A stretch of 64,000 nt of DNA from Trichopria drosophilae (Eukaryota; Arthropoda; Insecta; Hymenoptera; Diapriidae), in NCBI GenBank assembly GCA_030407085.1, contig CM059585.1, positions 93,838,501-93,902,500 of the forward strand, written 5' to 3'. The position numbers and the translations under genes were made by a program. Below are positions 22,865-34,164 of the stretch, one piece after another. Under the pieces are notes generated by a model. That model had not been told where the DNA came from. It saw only the letters and a list, made by a program, of their open reading frames with translations, and did not search any database. Numbering within the stretch: the stretch's first letter is position 1; the number at the start of each line of letters is the position of its first letter.

Positions 22865-25080
22865 TTAAATCCCATGATTACTGAATCACGCTTAATACAT
22901 ATTAATGAATTCATTTCTTGGGAATGGCTAATCGACTCAGGCGATTCTCGCCAGATCTGATATTAGAGCTCATAAGAGTAAATCTCAAGACGATCTGATC
23001 TATATGAGGACATGCGATCTCCTATCTAAATATGGAAACTTATTCGCGATAACGCCAAGACATATCAGGTATATATTTTGCAGCTATGAGAGAGTCTCGC
23101 GTAATTTAGAAGAGTATCTAAAGTTGTTCCATTCCAAAAGGAATATTGGTTGTTTAATGTAGACTCAGTTAACAGGATGTCTCACGAGGGATTCTTAAAA
23201 AATACATTGAGATGGAAAAAAGATTATGCAAATATCATTTTTGCGTAATTTTTCTGTATTATTTATATAGCCGATGCCAGCAAGATGCCATCTTCAAATT
23301 TCAAAGGACACCTAGCTTATTTTGATAGAGAAATTTTATCATTGACCCGAAAATGAAATTTACCGTTAGAATGTTAAAACGTCCTTGACTTTATCATCAA
23401 CACCCATGGTTGTTTAAAGATCACACTTTTTGCACATTGCCCAGTGGCAATGTCATTGATGTAATAGGACTATGTTTACTTCGGGTTTTTGATTGTTTAA
23501 TAAAAAATTATTAATCAAAATAACAACTCTGACCTTGAAATAATCTTTAAAAGTGGCCATAGCTGTTTTCGCAATTAATGCCGATTGTTCTTATAAAGGT
23601 GTCATTACGATGTTTCTTCCACTACAAAATTTGAAAAGAAAACAGATCTTGGGTAGTTTTTAATTGACTTTGACGGTAAAGTGACCCATTTTTAAAGCTT
23701 TAAAATGTAACAAGAATCATGGACATATGCATTAACGGAGTTCCTCCTTTTTTCATTATTATAATGCCGGACTACTCCAAATTTTATGTCAGAACTAAAA
23801 ATCAAAATACCTAGTCATAGATGACGTTACGATCGCTTTTCGAGGAATTACATTGGAACAAATAAAAATTTCGAAAATCGCCGAAACAGCTGAAACAAGT
23901 TTTCAACACAAGCAGCTGTAACCCCATGTAAAATATAGCATTTTTTAAAAAATATTGCGAAGCTGCTACACATTTACAGAACCGAATATTAAAAATTGAC
24001 TAGATCCGATAGTTATGAAGGAGTAAATGTTGATCGGATTGTAAATTTATAGTTCTACTCGGAAACTTATCGACTTTCTCGTTATGCCAAGAAACCCGTT
24101 ATAAATTTGTCGATCACGTAAATTTTACTGTTCTTCATTTACAAATTGAAGAAATTCCCATTAAAACTAAGTATTTTGCGTTAGTAAATTAATACACAAG
24201 AAAATAATAAAATTGATTTTAGGATTTAATATCCGCAATTTTTGAATAGATTGGATAATAACATGTTAAAACATATTCAAAACCTGCCTTGTTCTAAGTA
24301 GTATGGATATTTTAAGTTGAATAATTTAGGTTTTGGATTTGAATTTGGATTTTACTGTTTTTTTTGTCTAGTGTCATAACATATATATAATTCTGTGAAT
24401 TTATTGCAGTTGTCTTATTATTTTCAATAGTTTATTAGAACTGTAGACAATAAATACCGAATTAATTTAACTATTTTCTTAGATCTGTTTTCTAAGTTGA
24501 GAGGAATATTACAGTCTATTTATGTTATAAATTTCAAAATTTTAGTCTTTGTAATGTATGTATATTTACTGTTCCTTATATTTAAATTTAATGTCTCTTA
24601 TAATGTTCGTTTTTTAAAAGCTTTACTCTGGTATTTTCTCGTTTCAGAATTGATTTATTGAACTTAATGGTGCAATCCATTATGACCGCATTCTTTTACA
24701 AGAGTACCAAATGTTATTAAATAAAAACATTTCCTGCTTCAACCAGGTGTCATAAAGTGACGAAAAGAAGCGCATTAAAAATTTAGTCTGATTTCTTAGA
24801 ACAAACTCCAACCCAGGAATCAAATACTCTTTTTATAAGTAACATTTGGATTTTAGTTTTGTAAAAATTTGGATAGAAATGCGATATTTGTTATGTTCGC
24901 CTAAAACGTCTATATTTTCCTTAAAGTTTCATGGATTTTAATAAATGATACTTCAAAGAAATTATAATCAGGAATCTGAAGAGATTTCTAAGTAATACCA
25001 AATAAGCTATTCTCTACGAATACTATTATTATCATCACTATATGCTTTATGAGTAAAGAGACATTGAATTGAAGTAGAAA
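22865..25080. other. AT-rich stretch without recognisable features
   Basis: No gene found over about 2.2 kb and no long inverted repeat seen. Confidence 0.35.
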
Positions 25081-25084
25081 ATGG

Positions 25085-25680
25085 GGTCCGAATATTTTAA
25101 AATGATCACCACCCTTCTTGGTCACTATCAGTAATGATCATTTACATGATGACCGGGTGACAGATATTGAAATATGTCAGAGTACAAATTTTTAGAAGCT
25201 CCTGATGAAGAGACTTGATCCACTGATCACAAATGTAAAGGTTTATTTGATCAGGCCAGATCAACTTCTCTGATATCAGGTCAGGTTTCATTCAGCTAAC
25301 TCTAAAATTTTCACTTTTTCAATATGTTCCGAAAAGGATATGTTGTCATCATTAAACAATAACTGTGAATAATACCCGAGTAGAAAGCTGTTCAGGCCCT
25401 GATCAGAGTATAATGCTTTTGGTAAGGCCCTGATCAGGGCTCTAATAAATTTCTACTCGGGTAGTTTAGTGAGCAAGTCTTAACCACTATATACTGTGCC
25501 CCTATCTTTTTTTATTAGTGCTCATGATCAGTTATCACACATCAACTCATAACGTGTCTTTCCTTATTGAGTCATTATGGATCTGATCATAAAGTAATCA
25601 AGATTTCTTGATAAAGCGGTTCTCAGCACAACTAAATCAAGCTTTGATCAATATTCCGACAGTCTAGACAGAGTTCTGGA
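25085..25680. repeat. Diffuse TGATCA-rich cluster
   Basis: TGATCA occurs repeatedly (AATGATCACC, AATGATCATT, CTGATCACAAA, TTGATCAGGCC, CCTGATCAGAG, CCCTGATCAGGGC, CATGATCAG, CTGATCATAAAG, TTTGATCAAT). The density far exceeds what AT-rich DNA should give. It surrounds the 87-bp element at 25375-25461 and belongs to the CCTGATCAGG family seen again at 27.3 and 29.0 kb. Confidence 0.5.
25375..25461. mobile_element. 87-bp miniature element with CCCGAGTAGAAA termini
   Basis: The termini are CCCGAGTAGAAA (25375-25386) and the inverse TTTCTACTCGGG (25450-25461), each adjacent to TA. Inside are TTCAGGCCCTGATCAG and the palindrome CCCTGATCAGGG (25428-25439). The same TIR word appears at 27304 (CCCGAGCAGAAAT) and, inverted, at 29201-29217, so it defines the ends of the CCTGATCAGG family. 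It is too small to encode anything. Confidence 0.6.
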
Positions 25681-25681
25681 C

Positions 25682-26479
25682 AGGTAGACATTCCTTATTC
25701 CTGCTGAATATTTAATGATGAAGTAAATATACATTTAATTGAATTATTCATATTACCGTTCGTTCATATTTTATAAATAAATCTTTATTCTTTTAACAGT
25801 TTAAAACTGTTCGTTTCTTAATCATATCTACATTCTACTTTACTCTCAGATACGAAAACGGCATAACCGTGCGACAACGAATATGAAACTCACAGCACCC
25901 GTTAACAGTCCTGAAAAATAAGATTTATATTACCTCCTAACTGAAGTAACATCTAAATTACACAGATTACAGTTCCTATCAGTTTTCGCTACCATTTAAG
26001 TATGATACGCGACGCTTATTGAATATTATAATTCTAGTTATCTCTATCGTTGTGTAAATTAGCTGATTCTTCCTGTATTTACGTTTGTCTTGTGAGACTT
26101 TAAATAAACTTTTCGTGACGCCATTGTACGGTGTTAAATTCGATATTACAAATGAATAAAATTTATTCCTTTAAACAATGCGTATAAGAGAGTTGTTTAG
26201 TTATTCGTTATAATATACGCATGCTAAAAAAATGTTCAACCAATTTAGATGAAGTTTACATTATTTCTTAACATCAAATGTTTAATTCGCTTGCAACAAT
26301 TTATAAGATGAGCCCTTAACGAAATTTAAATTTCTCGTGATCTATGTTTTTTTGCGTTGGACACAGAGTGCGCTCCGTTCAAGATGAAATCCTTTTCTTT
26401 TAATTTTGTGACATCATTGAAACAATTACGACATAAACCGATCGCTCGGCAAAACTTGGAGCTTATATACATAATCAAA
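25682..26479. other. AT-rich stretch without recognisable features
   Basis: Nothing recognised. Confidence 0.35.
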
Positions 26480-26494
26480 TAAATATTTATTTAC

Positions 26495-26600
26495 AAAATT
26501 TAGTGATGTTATATTCAATATTTTATACGCCTGATGAAATTGTAACAAAACTTTCTTCGCAATAGGTGGAAAATTGAGAGCATACGGTCCGGAATAATAT
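26495..26600 (+). repeat. Dispersed repeat, copy 1
   Basis: The stretch containing CAAAACTTTCTTCGCAATA, then GGTGGAAAATTGAGAG and CGGTCCGGAATAA, has a counterpart at about 30660-30765 (AAAACTCTCATCGCAATCGG, GGTGGAAAATTGAAAG, TGGCCCCGAATAA). Similarity extends some 60 bp upstream at lower identity. Element type is unknown. Confidence 0.5.
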
Positions 26601-26855
26601 TTCAGACTGTAACTTTCAACTAGTATTTTACCAAATTTGGCGACGGTCCCCCCCTGAGCCTTCAGCGAGGTAAGACTACAAACCTGAGCGCGAACGAGTA
26701 ATTACATTGGCACATGGTAATGAAAAACATTAATCCTCCGTGCGAGTGTGATTTATATCCTTTGTTTGTGCTCTATTTGTAGTATATAGTGTCCAGATAG
26801 TACAAGTGCAGATGCAGTGCAAGATTAACTATTAAAGAATATACTACACACTACC

Positions 26856-27303
26856 GGTTTATGTAAGCTATTTGAAACGATGATCAAAAAGCAATTACAA
26901 TAAATATACTTCCAAAGTGGTTATCGTTTAATGATAATCTGCTCAATTTGACGACCTATGTTCAAACAGCACTACGAAAAAAGAAATATATGTTTGCGAC
27001 CTTTCTAGACATAAAAGAAACGCTTGATAATGTGAACATTAAAATACTACTCGACAAACTTGAAAAAATAGGTTGTCGCGCGCGACTAATCTTAATTAAA
27101 TTCATTAAGTTCATTACAACCGTAAGACTCATCAACGCCGATGTCATTAAAGAACCCAAGTTAGCGTTTAAAGATGTTCTGCCAGGAGTTGTCTTAGGTC
27201 CCCTTTTATATATTATATTTGTTGCCGACATAGTGAAAAACATGTCAAACAGAGTATTGGTATCTCAGTTCGCAGATGACATCGCGTTATATTCTAGTAA
27301 CTT
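26856..27303 (+). pseudogene. LINE reverse-transcriptase fragment (decayed ORF2)
   Basis: The frame starting at 26856 reads GLCKLFETMIKKQLQ, then stop, then IYFQSGYRL, the region before the RT palm. After a frame change the 26948 frame continues TYVQTALRKKKYMFATFLDI, DNVNIKILLDKLEKI, GVVLGPLLYIIFVADI and ends QFADDIALYSSN. FLDIK corresponds to the first catalytic-aspartate block, and FADD (27269-27280) is the RT active-site box with both aspartates kept. The usual PQG before LSPLL is damaged (VLPGVVLGPLL). Stops, a frameshift and loss of everything downstream show that it is dead. The order of blocks fits non-LTR retrotransposons of the jockey/R1 type, and similar copies are widespread in hymenopterans. 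It breaks off exactly where the CCCGAGCAGAAAT-started repeat begins. Confidence 0.85.
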
Positions 27304-27572
27304 CCCGAGCAGAAATCTGTCCAGGGTGCATGAAAACTTATCAGGGCCTGATCAGCCATCAATCAGGCCCGCCTGATAAGGTGTGCCTTATCACTCCCGG
27401 ATCAGGCCCTGAACAGGCAGAAATCAGGCGCGCCTGATAATGTGCCTTGTCACGTCCAGATCAGGCCCTGACCAGGCTGCAATCAGGCGCGCCTGATAAG
27501 GTGCCCATTGTCACTCCCGGATCAGGCCCTGAACAGGCAGCAGTCATGCGCGCCTGATAAGGTGGGTCTTAA
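27304..27572. repeat. Four-copy ~60-bp tandem array of the CCTGATCAGG family
   Basis: The block starts with CCCGAGCAGAAATCTG, the family terminus, and continues into about four units of 59-61 bp. Unit landmarks are ATCAGGCCCTGAACAGGC, AATCAGGCGCGCCTGATAA, then GTGCC, TTGTCAC and TCCCGG, with the AATCAGGCG word at 27422 and 27481 and a variant at 27543. Each unit contains the hairpin ATCAGGCGCGCCTGAT. It is strikingly GC-rich against its flanks and lies directly against the truncated reverse transcriptase, which it presumably interrupted. Confidence 0.75.
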
Positions 27573-27574
27573 TA

Positions 27575-27924
27575 TCCCTGGTAGAAATTGAAATCAGGCT
27601 GTCCTGGTCACTGGCTAGTTTCGGGCCAGGAAATGTAACGTCGCGGCCAAGCAGGTCCTTACCAGAAACTGAGCAGGTTCTGTGCAGAACCTGTAGTAAT
27701 CCGGTCAAGCGTCCTACAGATGTCTTTTGTTTAGGTTGTTTTACCTCTAAACTTGGCTGCCATATAGGCTTGTTCAGGGAATGTACAGGTCCTGCACAGA
27801 CCTGCTTAGATACTGGTCAGGACCTGCTTGACCTCGACGTTACATTCCCTGTCCCGAGCCTGACCAGTGACCAGGATAGCCTGGCGAGTACCTGGCAAGA
27901 ACCCAGTCAAAATTTCTACCAGGG
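27575..27924. mobile_element. 350-bp inverted-repeat element with CCCTGGTAGAAATT termini
   Basis: The ends are CCCTGGTAGAAATT (27575-27588) and its exact inverse AATTTCTACCAGGG (27911-27924). The arms extend about 90-100 bp and share TCAGGCT, CCTGGTCACTGG, GGGAATGTAACGTCG-like and CAAGCAGGTCC landmarks (with the inverse near 27820-27890). The core (27690-27780) is less symmetrical. The TIR differs from the neighbouring family's CCCGAGTAGAAA by only a few bases, so this looks like a sister family inserted into, or recombined with, the array next to it. Confidence 0.7.
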
Positions 27925-28675
27925 TACTGCCGGACCATGCACTCGTCAGAGGACTACAACCTGCAACTTATCAGGCAAACGTAGTTGTTGCCTGACCATG
28001 TTCGAAACAGAGGATTGCAAAGCAAACTTTACTTGTAGCTGCATATAAGAATTTGTTACACGACAATTGGTTCTACGGGATAAATTATGTGAAAAACGTA
28101 CATGTATTATTGTATTACTATTATATAGAATAAATAACAATAATAGATATACGTTTCATACATAATTTACTCCGTAATATCGATTGCCGCAAATAGATTT
28201 TGTCTATAACCGTGTTTGACGAAATTGTTTATAAAATATTAATATAAATAATTATATAATTATAAATAAGAAAACACACATATTTTATTTTTATCAAATA
28301 TCCTATGTCCAGTCGTTAATTTTGCGCTAACCGCCTTATGATTAGCATGGGCCAAAGCTGATTTTCGATCATATTATTTACTTATTATTTTTAACAACAA
28401 ATTTACGACTTTTAACAAAACATCCTACATATTTTCGGTTCAATTTTTCTCTTAGATTGGATTAAAACCGCCAGATTTAATATAGAACCACTATTGTCGA
28501 AGTTGTTTCTTGACAAAATGTTATAAACTATTATTTTTTATAAACAAAAAAACACGGGTATTTGATTTTTGGCAGGTATTTTATTGACGATAGTTGGTTT
28601 GACGCTACCTGAGTTGTGCTAGGTATGGGGCTTAATGGGTTAATAGAAGAACACAATTTATTGTAAAATGCTGCA
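27925..28675. other. Mostly AT-rich spacer with a possible MITE tip
   Basis: The first 120 bp (27925-28045) remain GC-richer and may belong to the repeat complex. TTAATGGGTTAA at 28632-28643 resembles the tip of the piggyBac-like MITE, but no partner end was found. Confidence 0.3.
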
Positions 28676-28745
28676 ATTGCGAGCGTAGTGGTTAAGGCGC
28701 TAGCGTAGTGAGCGAGAGACCCGCGTTCGATTCCCGGTCGAGGTA
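28676..28745 (+). pseudogene. tRNA-like relic
   Basis: GAGCGTAGTGGTTAAGGCGC fits the A box/D-arm and GCGTTCGATTCCCGG (28723-28737) fits the B box/T-arm, at tRNA-like spacing. The D-stem GCG/CGC pairs, but the anticodon and acceptor stems do not form well by eye. It is followed by AAAATATTTTC rather than a strong T-run. It shares its anticodon-to-T-arm segment with the relic at 18.0 kb. Confidence 0.5.
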
Positions 28746-29014
28746 AAATATTTTCTTATTTATTTGCGAGCATTGAAAACTGCAAATACAGGATGCGGTA
28801 TATAAAAGAATAAAATAAAATATAAATAATATAAAACATTTTTAATGTTTAAAAATTAAATTCAGAAATAAAAATTAACATAATTATTCGAATGACACAT
28901 TTATGAAATGTTGGATTAATAATATAATAAATATATATCATTAAATATAAAGTGTATATGAAAGTGACTCGTACATTTGTTTGATTCATTTTATTTAATT
29001 ATTGTTTAAACGAA

Positions 29015-29217
29015 CTTTAGAGGTACCTGATCAAGCCCTGACAGAGGCCTGACCAGGGCCTTATTTCAGGATGCCTGATCAGGCCCGGACCAAAATAATC
29101 GTTACGTTTCTGATCAGGCCCTGATAGGGTAGCCTGATAAGGGCCTGAAATATAATCAGGCAGCCTAGCAGGGTCTGATCAGGGCCGTATCGAAATTTCT
29201 ACTCGGGCTAACATCAC
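29015..29217. repeat. CCTGATCAGG-family copy ending in TTTCTACTCGGG
   Basis: Repeated ACCTGATCAAGCCCTGA, GCCTGACCAGGGCC, the perfect palindrome CCTGATCAGG (29074-29083), CTGATCAGGCCCTGATAGGG and TCTGATCAGGGCC fill about 200 bp. The right end is AAATTTCTACTCGGG (to 29217), the family terminus. The left terminus is absent. It may be the displaced other half of the copy that starts at 27304, but nothing between them proves that. Confidence 0.65.
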
Positions 29218-29847
29218 TCCAGACAGCCCTAGATCAACACTGAACTGTTTCTTGCGCCTGAAAAAAACTATTCTTATTCCTTTTAATAATAAAGATATCA
29301 AAGCTAATAAAATCTAGTGAACCCACCAAATTTCTTGGAATAATTTTTTATTATTTTTTTTATTAAAACACGTAGCAATCCGCTTAAACCACGTATAAAT
29401 CAAACCTATAGATTTAGACAAACTGTCCGTCTCGGATCTGAAAGGGTACATCAAACACGGTATGAAGACGAATACAAAATGAGCACTACTAAGTATTGAT
29501 CCCAATAAAGGTAAAGAATACTTCGATCCATATTTTAATGATATGTCCTCAACAAACCGTGGTACCAAAAACAAAATAAAAGCGAAAGCAAAAAACTTTG
29601 CGTGTTTATAGTTACAATAAATCGGTTACGATCGAATCACTATAATTTGAACGCGTCCCTCGCGAGAGTGTCTATCAGCGATCCCGGGTGTCGACCAAAG
29701 AACAGAACGATGCGAGCTTTCTCAACATAATCTACAACCACCCCTATTCATCGAAGCACTAATCCAAGTGCCAAATTTTGCTAGGTGTTTTGGCATACTA
29801 AGATTCCTTAAAAATGGTTCACTGCAATTTAGTCAATTTGTAGCAGT
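29218..29847. other. Unassigned spacer
   Basis: No gene supported. An 86-codon minus-strand frame (29574-29314) begins MFLVPRFVEDISLKYGS and is moderately protein-like, but I recognise no family. Confidence 0.3.
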
Positions 29848-30521
29848 AAAGGACCGCGCACAGACCTTATGGAAATTGGCTTTCGGTGGATTCTCTTCAA
29901 ACTGCGAGAAAATGTTATTCATACCAAGCTGATCAAAAATTCTCATCGCCGTAACTTCCGTTAAAGCAGGTTTTGGCTCTATGGGCTCTTAAATGTCGGT
30001 AATTTCCGATGAAACGAATTTTTTTACAAATGACCACCTTACGACCAATGCAATCTCGCGAATATGAACATTCTAATTAAGTCGGGAAAAAATAGCGTAA
30101 TCCACATGGGACGAAAGAGGTGTACTCTCTTAGTCCCGAAAAGGTTCCTGAAAACGATTGGTCCCTTTTCCATTAAATAAATAACTTTTCTTATTTTTGG
30201 CCCCCGTGTCGGTTCCGCCATTTTGAATTTTCACAGTTTTAGCTCAGATTCGTACTCAGAGACCCCGAACACCTCCGAGTGCCATTTTTCAATACTATTT
30301 TAATCGCTGGTGAGGAAATATGTCTAATTTGTATGCTATAAGAAATGATTCATTTCATCGCAAATTACCGACCTTTACGGGCCCGTAGAGCCAAAATCCT
30401 GCTTTAACGGAAGTTATGGCCATGAGAACTTTTGATCAGCTTGGTATGAACAACATTTTCCCGCCGTTTGCAGAGAACCCACCGAAAGCCAATTTCCATA
30501 AAGTCTATGCGGGGTCCTTTA
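29848..30521. mobile_element. 674-bp inverted-repeat element
   Basis: The arms (about 29848-30020 and 30348-30521) are inverted copies beginning GTAAAGGACC. They share TTATGGAAATTGGCTTTCGG, the GGATTCTCTTCAAAC region, ATACCAAGCTGATCAAAA, TAACTTCCGTTAAAGCAGG, TTTTGGCTCTA and GTCGGTAATTT. The 330-bp core is of mixed composition and contains CGTAATCCACATGGGACG and a short minus-strand open frame with no motif. There is no transposase and no clear target duplication, so the superfamily is open. Confidence 0.75.
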
Positions 30522-30659
30522 CCCATCCAAATATACCACCTTTCTGCAATCAAATGTAATTTTATGTAATATACCTCACTCTAATGTCTAATTTGTTGTA
30601 AGTGTATTTCTTGCAATGTAAAGGGAATAAATCTGTAACTCATTTGAAAGATTTAAATA

Positions 30660-30765
30660 AAAAATGCGATGTTTTTAGAAATTTCGGGTGTATAATGCCT
30701 ATTAAAGTTGTAAGAAAACTCTCATCGCAATCGGTGGAAAATTGAAAGGGTTTGGCCCCGAATAA
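30660..30765 (+). repeat. Dispersed repeat, copy 2
   Basis: This is the counterpart of 26495-26600. The pair matches best across GAAAACTCTCATCGCAATCG and GGTGGAAAATTGAAAG. The copies lie 4.2 kb apart in the same orientation. Confidence 0.5.
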
Positions 30766-33700
30766 GAGCCGACTAAAATGCAGGGGTTATTTAAATTTCG
30801 TTTAGACACACCTTAAATAAGACTTATTTTTTAATATATTTGCAAGTAACATTCTACATCATCAATTACGCATCAACACATAAGCAAGGTTACAATATTA
30901 TTTACAGTCTGAAAAAGATATATACCGAATACCATATTTCTAATTAGACGAGTGCGGCACTCCAAAATAACAAATTTTCCTAAGCCACACCATTTTAGGG
31001 GGAGTTTATTGTGAAAACCCATTATTTACATATGTGATCTATGAAAGTAAATTAATTTGCATTAGTACGAAATTATATTGATGTACTTTCTAATACTTCA
31101 AGTTATTCTGGGGTTATATGGCGCAGGATGAACTTTGTTTAATGGATTCCGCATTGGATGTTATCAATCTAAAGTGCCCATCCTTGATCGGTATTGGTAA
31201 AGACGACTGTAAATTTAAACATTCGCTAATAAAAACTCGAAATTAACATTTTTTCTGGCTAGTTATTTTAATCTATCATAATACCTATATTTGAACTATG
31301 AGATACTATTAATGAAAATTAAGTACCCAGTTGAAAGAAGTACTATAAAGCCCTGATGGAAAACCCAAATTAATCGATTAAAAATAAGAATATTTGCTAG
31401 TAATCCAGATACTAAAATTCTTTACTATTAATGACTAAATCATATGGTTATCAAGTAGTGATTGTTCTTTAAAATGTTTATTCAGAGAGAGTTAGAGAAT
31501 TAGAAGGGACGTAAGGCTTCTTTCTAAAGTTATTATTATCTTCAATCTAAAGGCTCCTTCATCTAAGTGGTTTTTCATGTTCTATTCCTTTTTTAAATAA
31601 TAATGATGCTTTAATAATGCTAGAAATCATAAGATAGAAGCTCCGCCATTTAGTCCCCAAAATGGCCCAAATAACTATTAGCTCGTAAGCGTTAACTTAC
31701 ATTATTATTAATTTAAATAAATTGATTGATTTTAATGAACCTGTAACTATAGAAGTATAGCGTCTGAAAAAACGTTCAAGTTTCATAAAAATATTATTTA
31801 AAGATATAATATTAAGATAGATATAGATATTAACTTTTGTTGATCTCATATTGTTTCTGAAAAATTGGAAATAACCTTTTTGATTAAAATAAACTATTTA
31901 AAGGAATGGAATTTTTACGAAGATTGTTTATTCGAAAATAACACAATTTGTTGTTTTAAATAGCGGCTGATTAGTAAAATGCACTATAAATTTGTTCTTT
32001 CACTCATTTCAGGGATTTGTCCATTGCTTATAAATATCGTATAATAATGAACGTATTTTTAACGAATCATGTACTAAAATGCAATTTACCATAACTCGAC
32101 TGGAACATTCTGAACAACAAAAATATATACGAGAATTTTTTATTGCACAAAAGGGCAATAAGTTCTTTTGATGTTTGGAACTTATTATTACAAGCATCCT
32201 GCCTTATTTTATGTCATGTTAAACCAATAACAAATAGAATTAACATTAATTATTTAGTTTTCCAAACAATTTGTTACTCGTCTAACACACCAACATTCTA
32301 ATGTCAGAGATGAATTATTTCTGAAAATGATTATATGTTCCTCTTTGTTGGGAAAGAGTCAATTAGGGTAAGAAGGGCATCAGGTGCTATCCTTTCCTGA
32401 GTGCTCGTCATATCAGAATTATTTTACTAGAGAAGAAAGGAAATATGATACAAAGCTAGTACGCGATGCGCATATCACTGAAAATTTAAAAGTCAATCAA
32501 TATAATGCATAAATTCCTAATATAATATTATTATTTTTGAATTCAATTATTAATCTAATTATAACGGCACTATTTTGGTATACTGAAATATGCAATTATT
32601 CTTATATCTGGTATACTTAGAAATGATTCTTGTCAATGTATATTGCTTTAAATTTATTAATTGTAATATTGGTAATGTGAACGTGACATATCTCAAAATA
32701 AGTACGTGTGTACAAAAATAGTTAAATATTTGAAACTTTCGAAAACGTCACGTCAATTTACGACTGATCGATATGAATATTGTATAACCAGTACATTTTT
32801 AGATCTGAAGCTTTGTGCCGCAGCTGGAAACGATGCATAAGGTGTACTATGAATAACTAAGGGAAACATTTTCTTCATGTAATCATTTATTTCTCTTTAA
32901 CTCGTTCTACTCGAAATGTGTATTTCAGTATTCTACGTATATTGGCTTAATAAATACATAATATGCACACTTAATTTTACCCAAACCTTGCAGTCATTTA
33001 TTTAACCTTCAACCGGTTATATGTAATCAATTATTAGTGCAATTACTTTTGGTAATCGATAATTCAATATTAGATGTCATTCTTAAATTTTATGAATTTA
33101 ATAATTTAATACTGTAATTTTCGACATTATTAGTAGTAACGATCTACCTTTTCCATCAACATGATACACAATCACGAAAATCGTCGAATGTTCTGCAAAT
33201 TTATCAGCTATCATTCACTTTAAAAACAAATTTAAAATAATTACATCTTAAAGTCTACTCATGCACAGTGCATAAGTATGTCTTTATTGAAGTTGTCTTA
33301 TTCACGTTACACCTTATTTTCAGCAAACTTTCTTATTTAAATCCATATATCCGTAACATTTCTTGCATTTAAGTATTTATTTTTACAGTGTTATGATGAG
33401 CTTTTTTGCATTTTTAAGTGAAGTTTTTTGGATTTAAACATTTTGTATTGGAAAATTTACATAATTTTACTGTATATTTTCTTTTTTGTAAAATTGACGT
33501 GTAAAAAGAGACAATTCAGGTTTGTTGAATATAATTTGTTAATTCGTATATGGTCAAAATTCCGACTCTCAAACTTCCGAATAGAAATTTGAAAAAGTAT
33601 ACCTTTAGCAAGGGATCTCCGTGTATCACACCGATGTTTAATGTCACTTCTTCAAATTACATGAATATGGAGTTCATCATTGAAATACTTGACCAAATGC

Positions 33701-33955
33701 TCATAAACTTTTATAGAAAAGGAAATCATTGGCAGTCAATTTTAACGACAAAATGTATGGAAAGACATAAATTTTTGTTTGTCCCAACGTCAATTGTCTA
33801 TTGTAATTTTAGTACCAATTGTATGGCTTTAATTACAACAAATTCCTATATATTTAACGGTTGATGGAATTTCATTAAATTTACCAAATTTTCTAAGAAT
33901 TCGTTTGACATCATCAAAAGTATACTTTTTATTTAAAAATTTCACATTCTAAGTC
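30766..33955. other. Long AT-rich stretch without recognisable features
   Basis: About 3.2 kb with no gene, RNA or structured repeat that I can support. A 104-codon plus-strand frame at 33550-33864 (MVKIPTLKLPNRNLKKYTFS and onward) has no recognised motif and is surrounded by noncoding sequence. Confidence 0.35.
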
Positions 33956-33959
33956 AGTT

Positions 33960-34160
33960 CTAGAAGTAACAAAAAAGGTAATTTTCTGACCGAACCGGTT
34001 TGGTTTGATCTGTAGCTCGGTTTCTGGAAATAAATGATTGATTATAAAATCAAACCGGTTTGGGAGGACACTGCGAGATCAGATGTCTTATTTTCAGACA
34101 CTTACGTGATCATTTTAAGACACTTCTTGGTGTCTTATGGTAACTGTCTTGGAGTATAAG
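33960..34160. repeat. ACCGGTTTGG repeat, copy 1
   Basis: ACCGGTTTGGTTTGATC near 33996 faces an inverted TCAAACCGGTTTGG near 34050. The leading segment (AGAAGTAA, then ATTTTCTGACC, then ACCGGTTTGG) recurs at 48724-48752, defining a dispersed repeat. The following AAGACACTT/GTGTCTTA words are again self-complementary and also appear near 39360-39415. Confidence 0.45.
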
Positions 34161-34164
34161 ATAT

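Noticed and set aside
27770..28048. 92-codon cysteine-containing frame resembling a secreted peptide
   Set aside because: It overlaps the right arm of the CCCTGGTAGAAATT element and owes its composition to ACCTG/CAGG repeats.
33550..33864. 104-codon plus-strand open frame
   Set aside because: No recognisable domain, AT-driven composition, and no supporting splice or promoter context.
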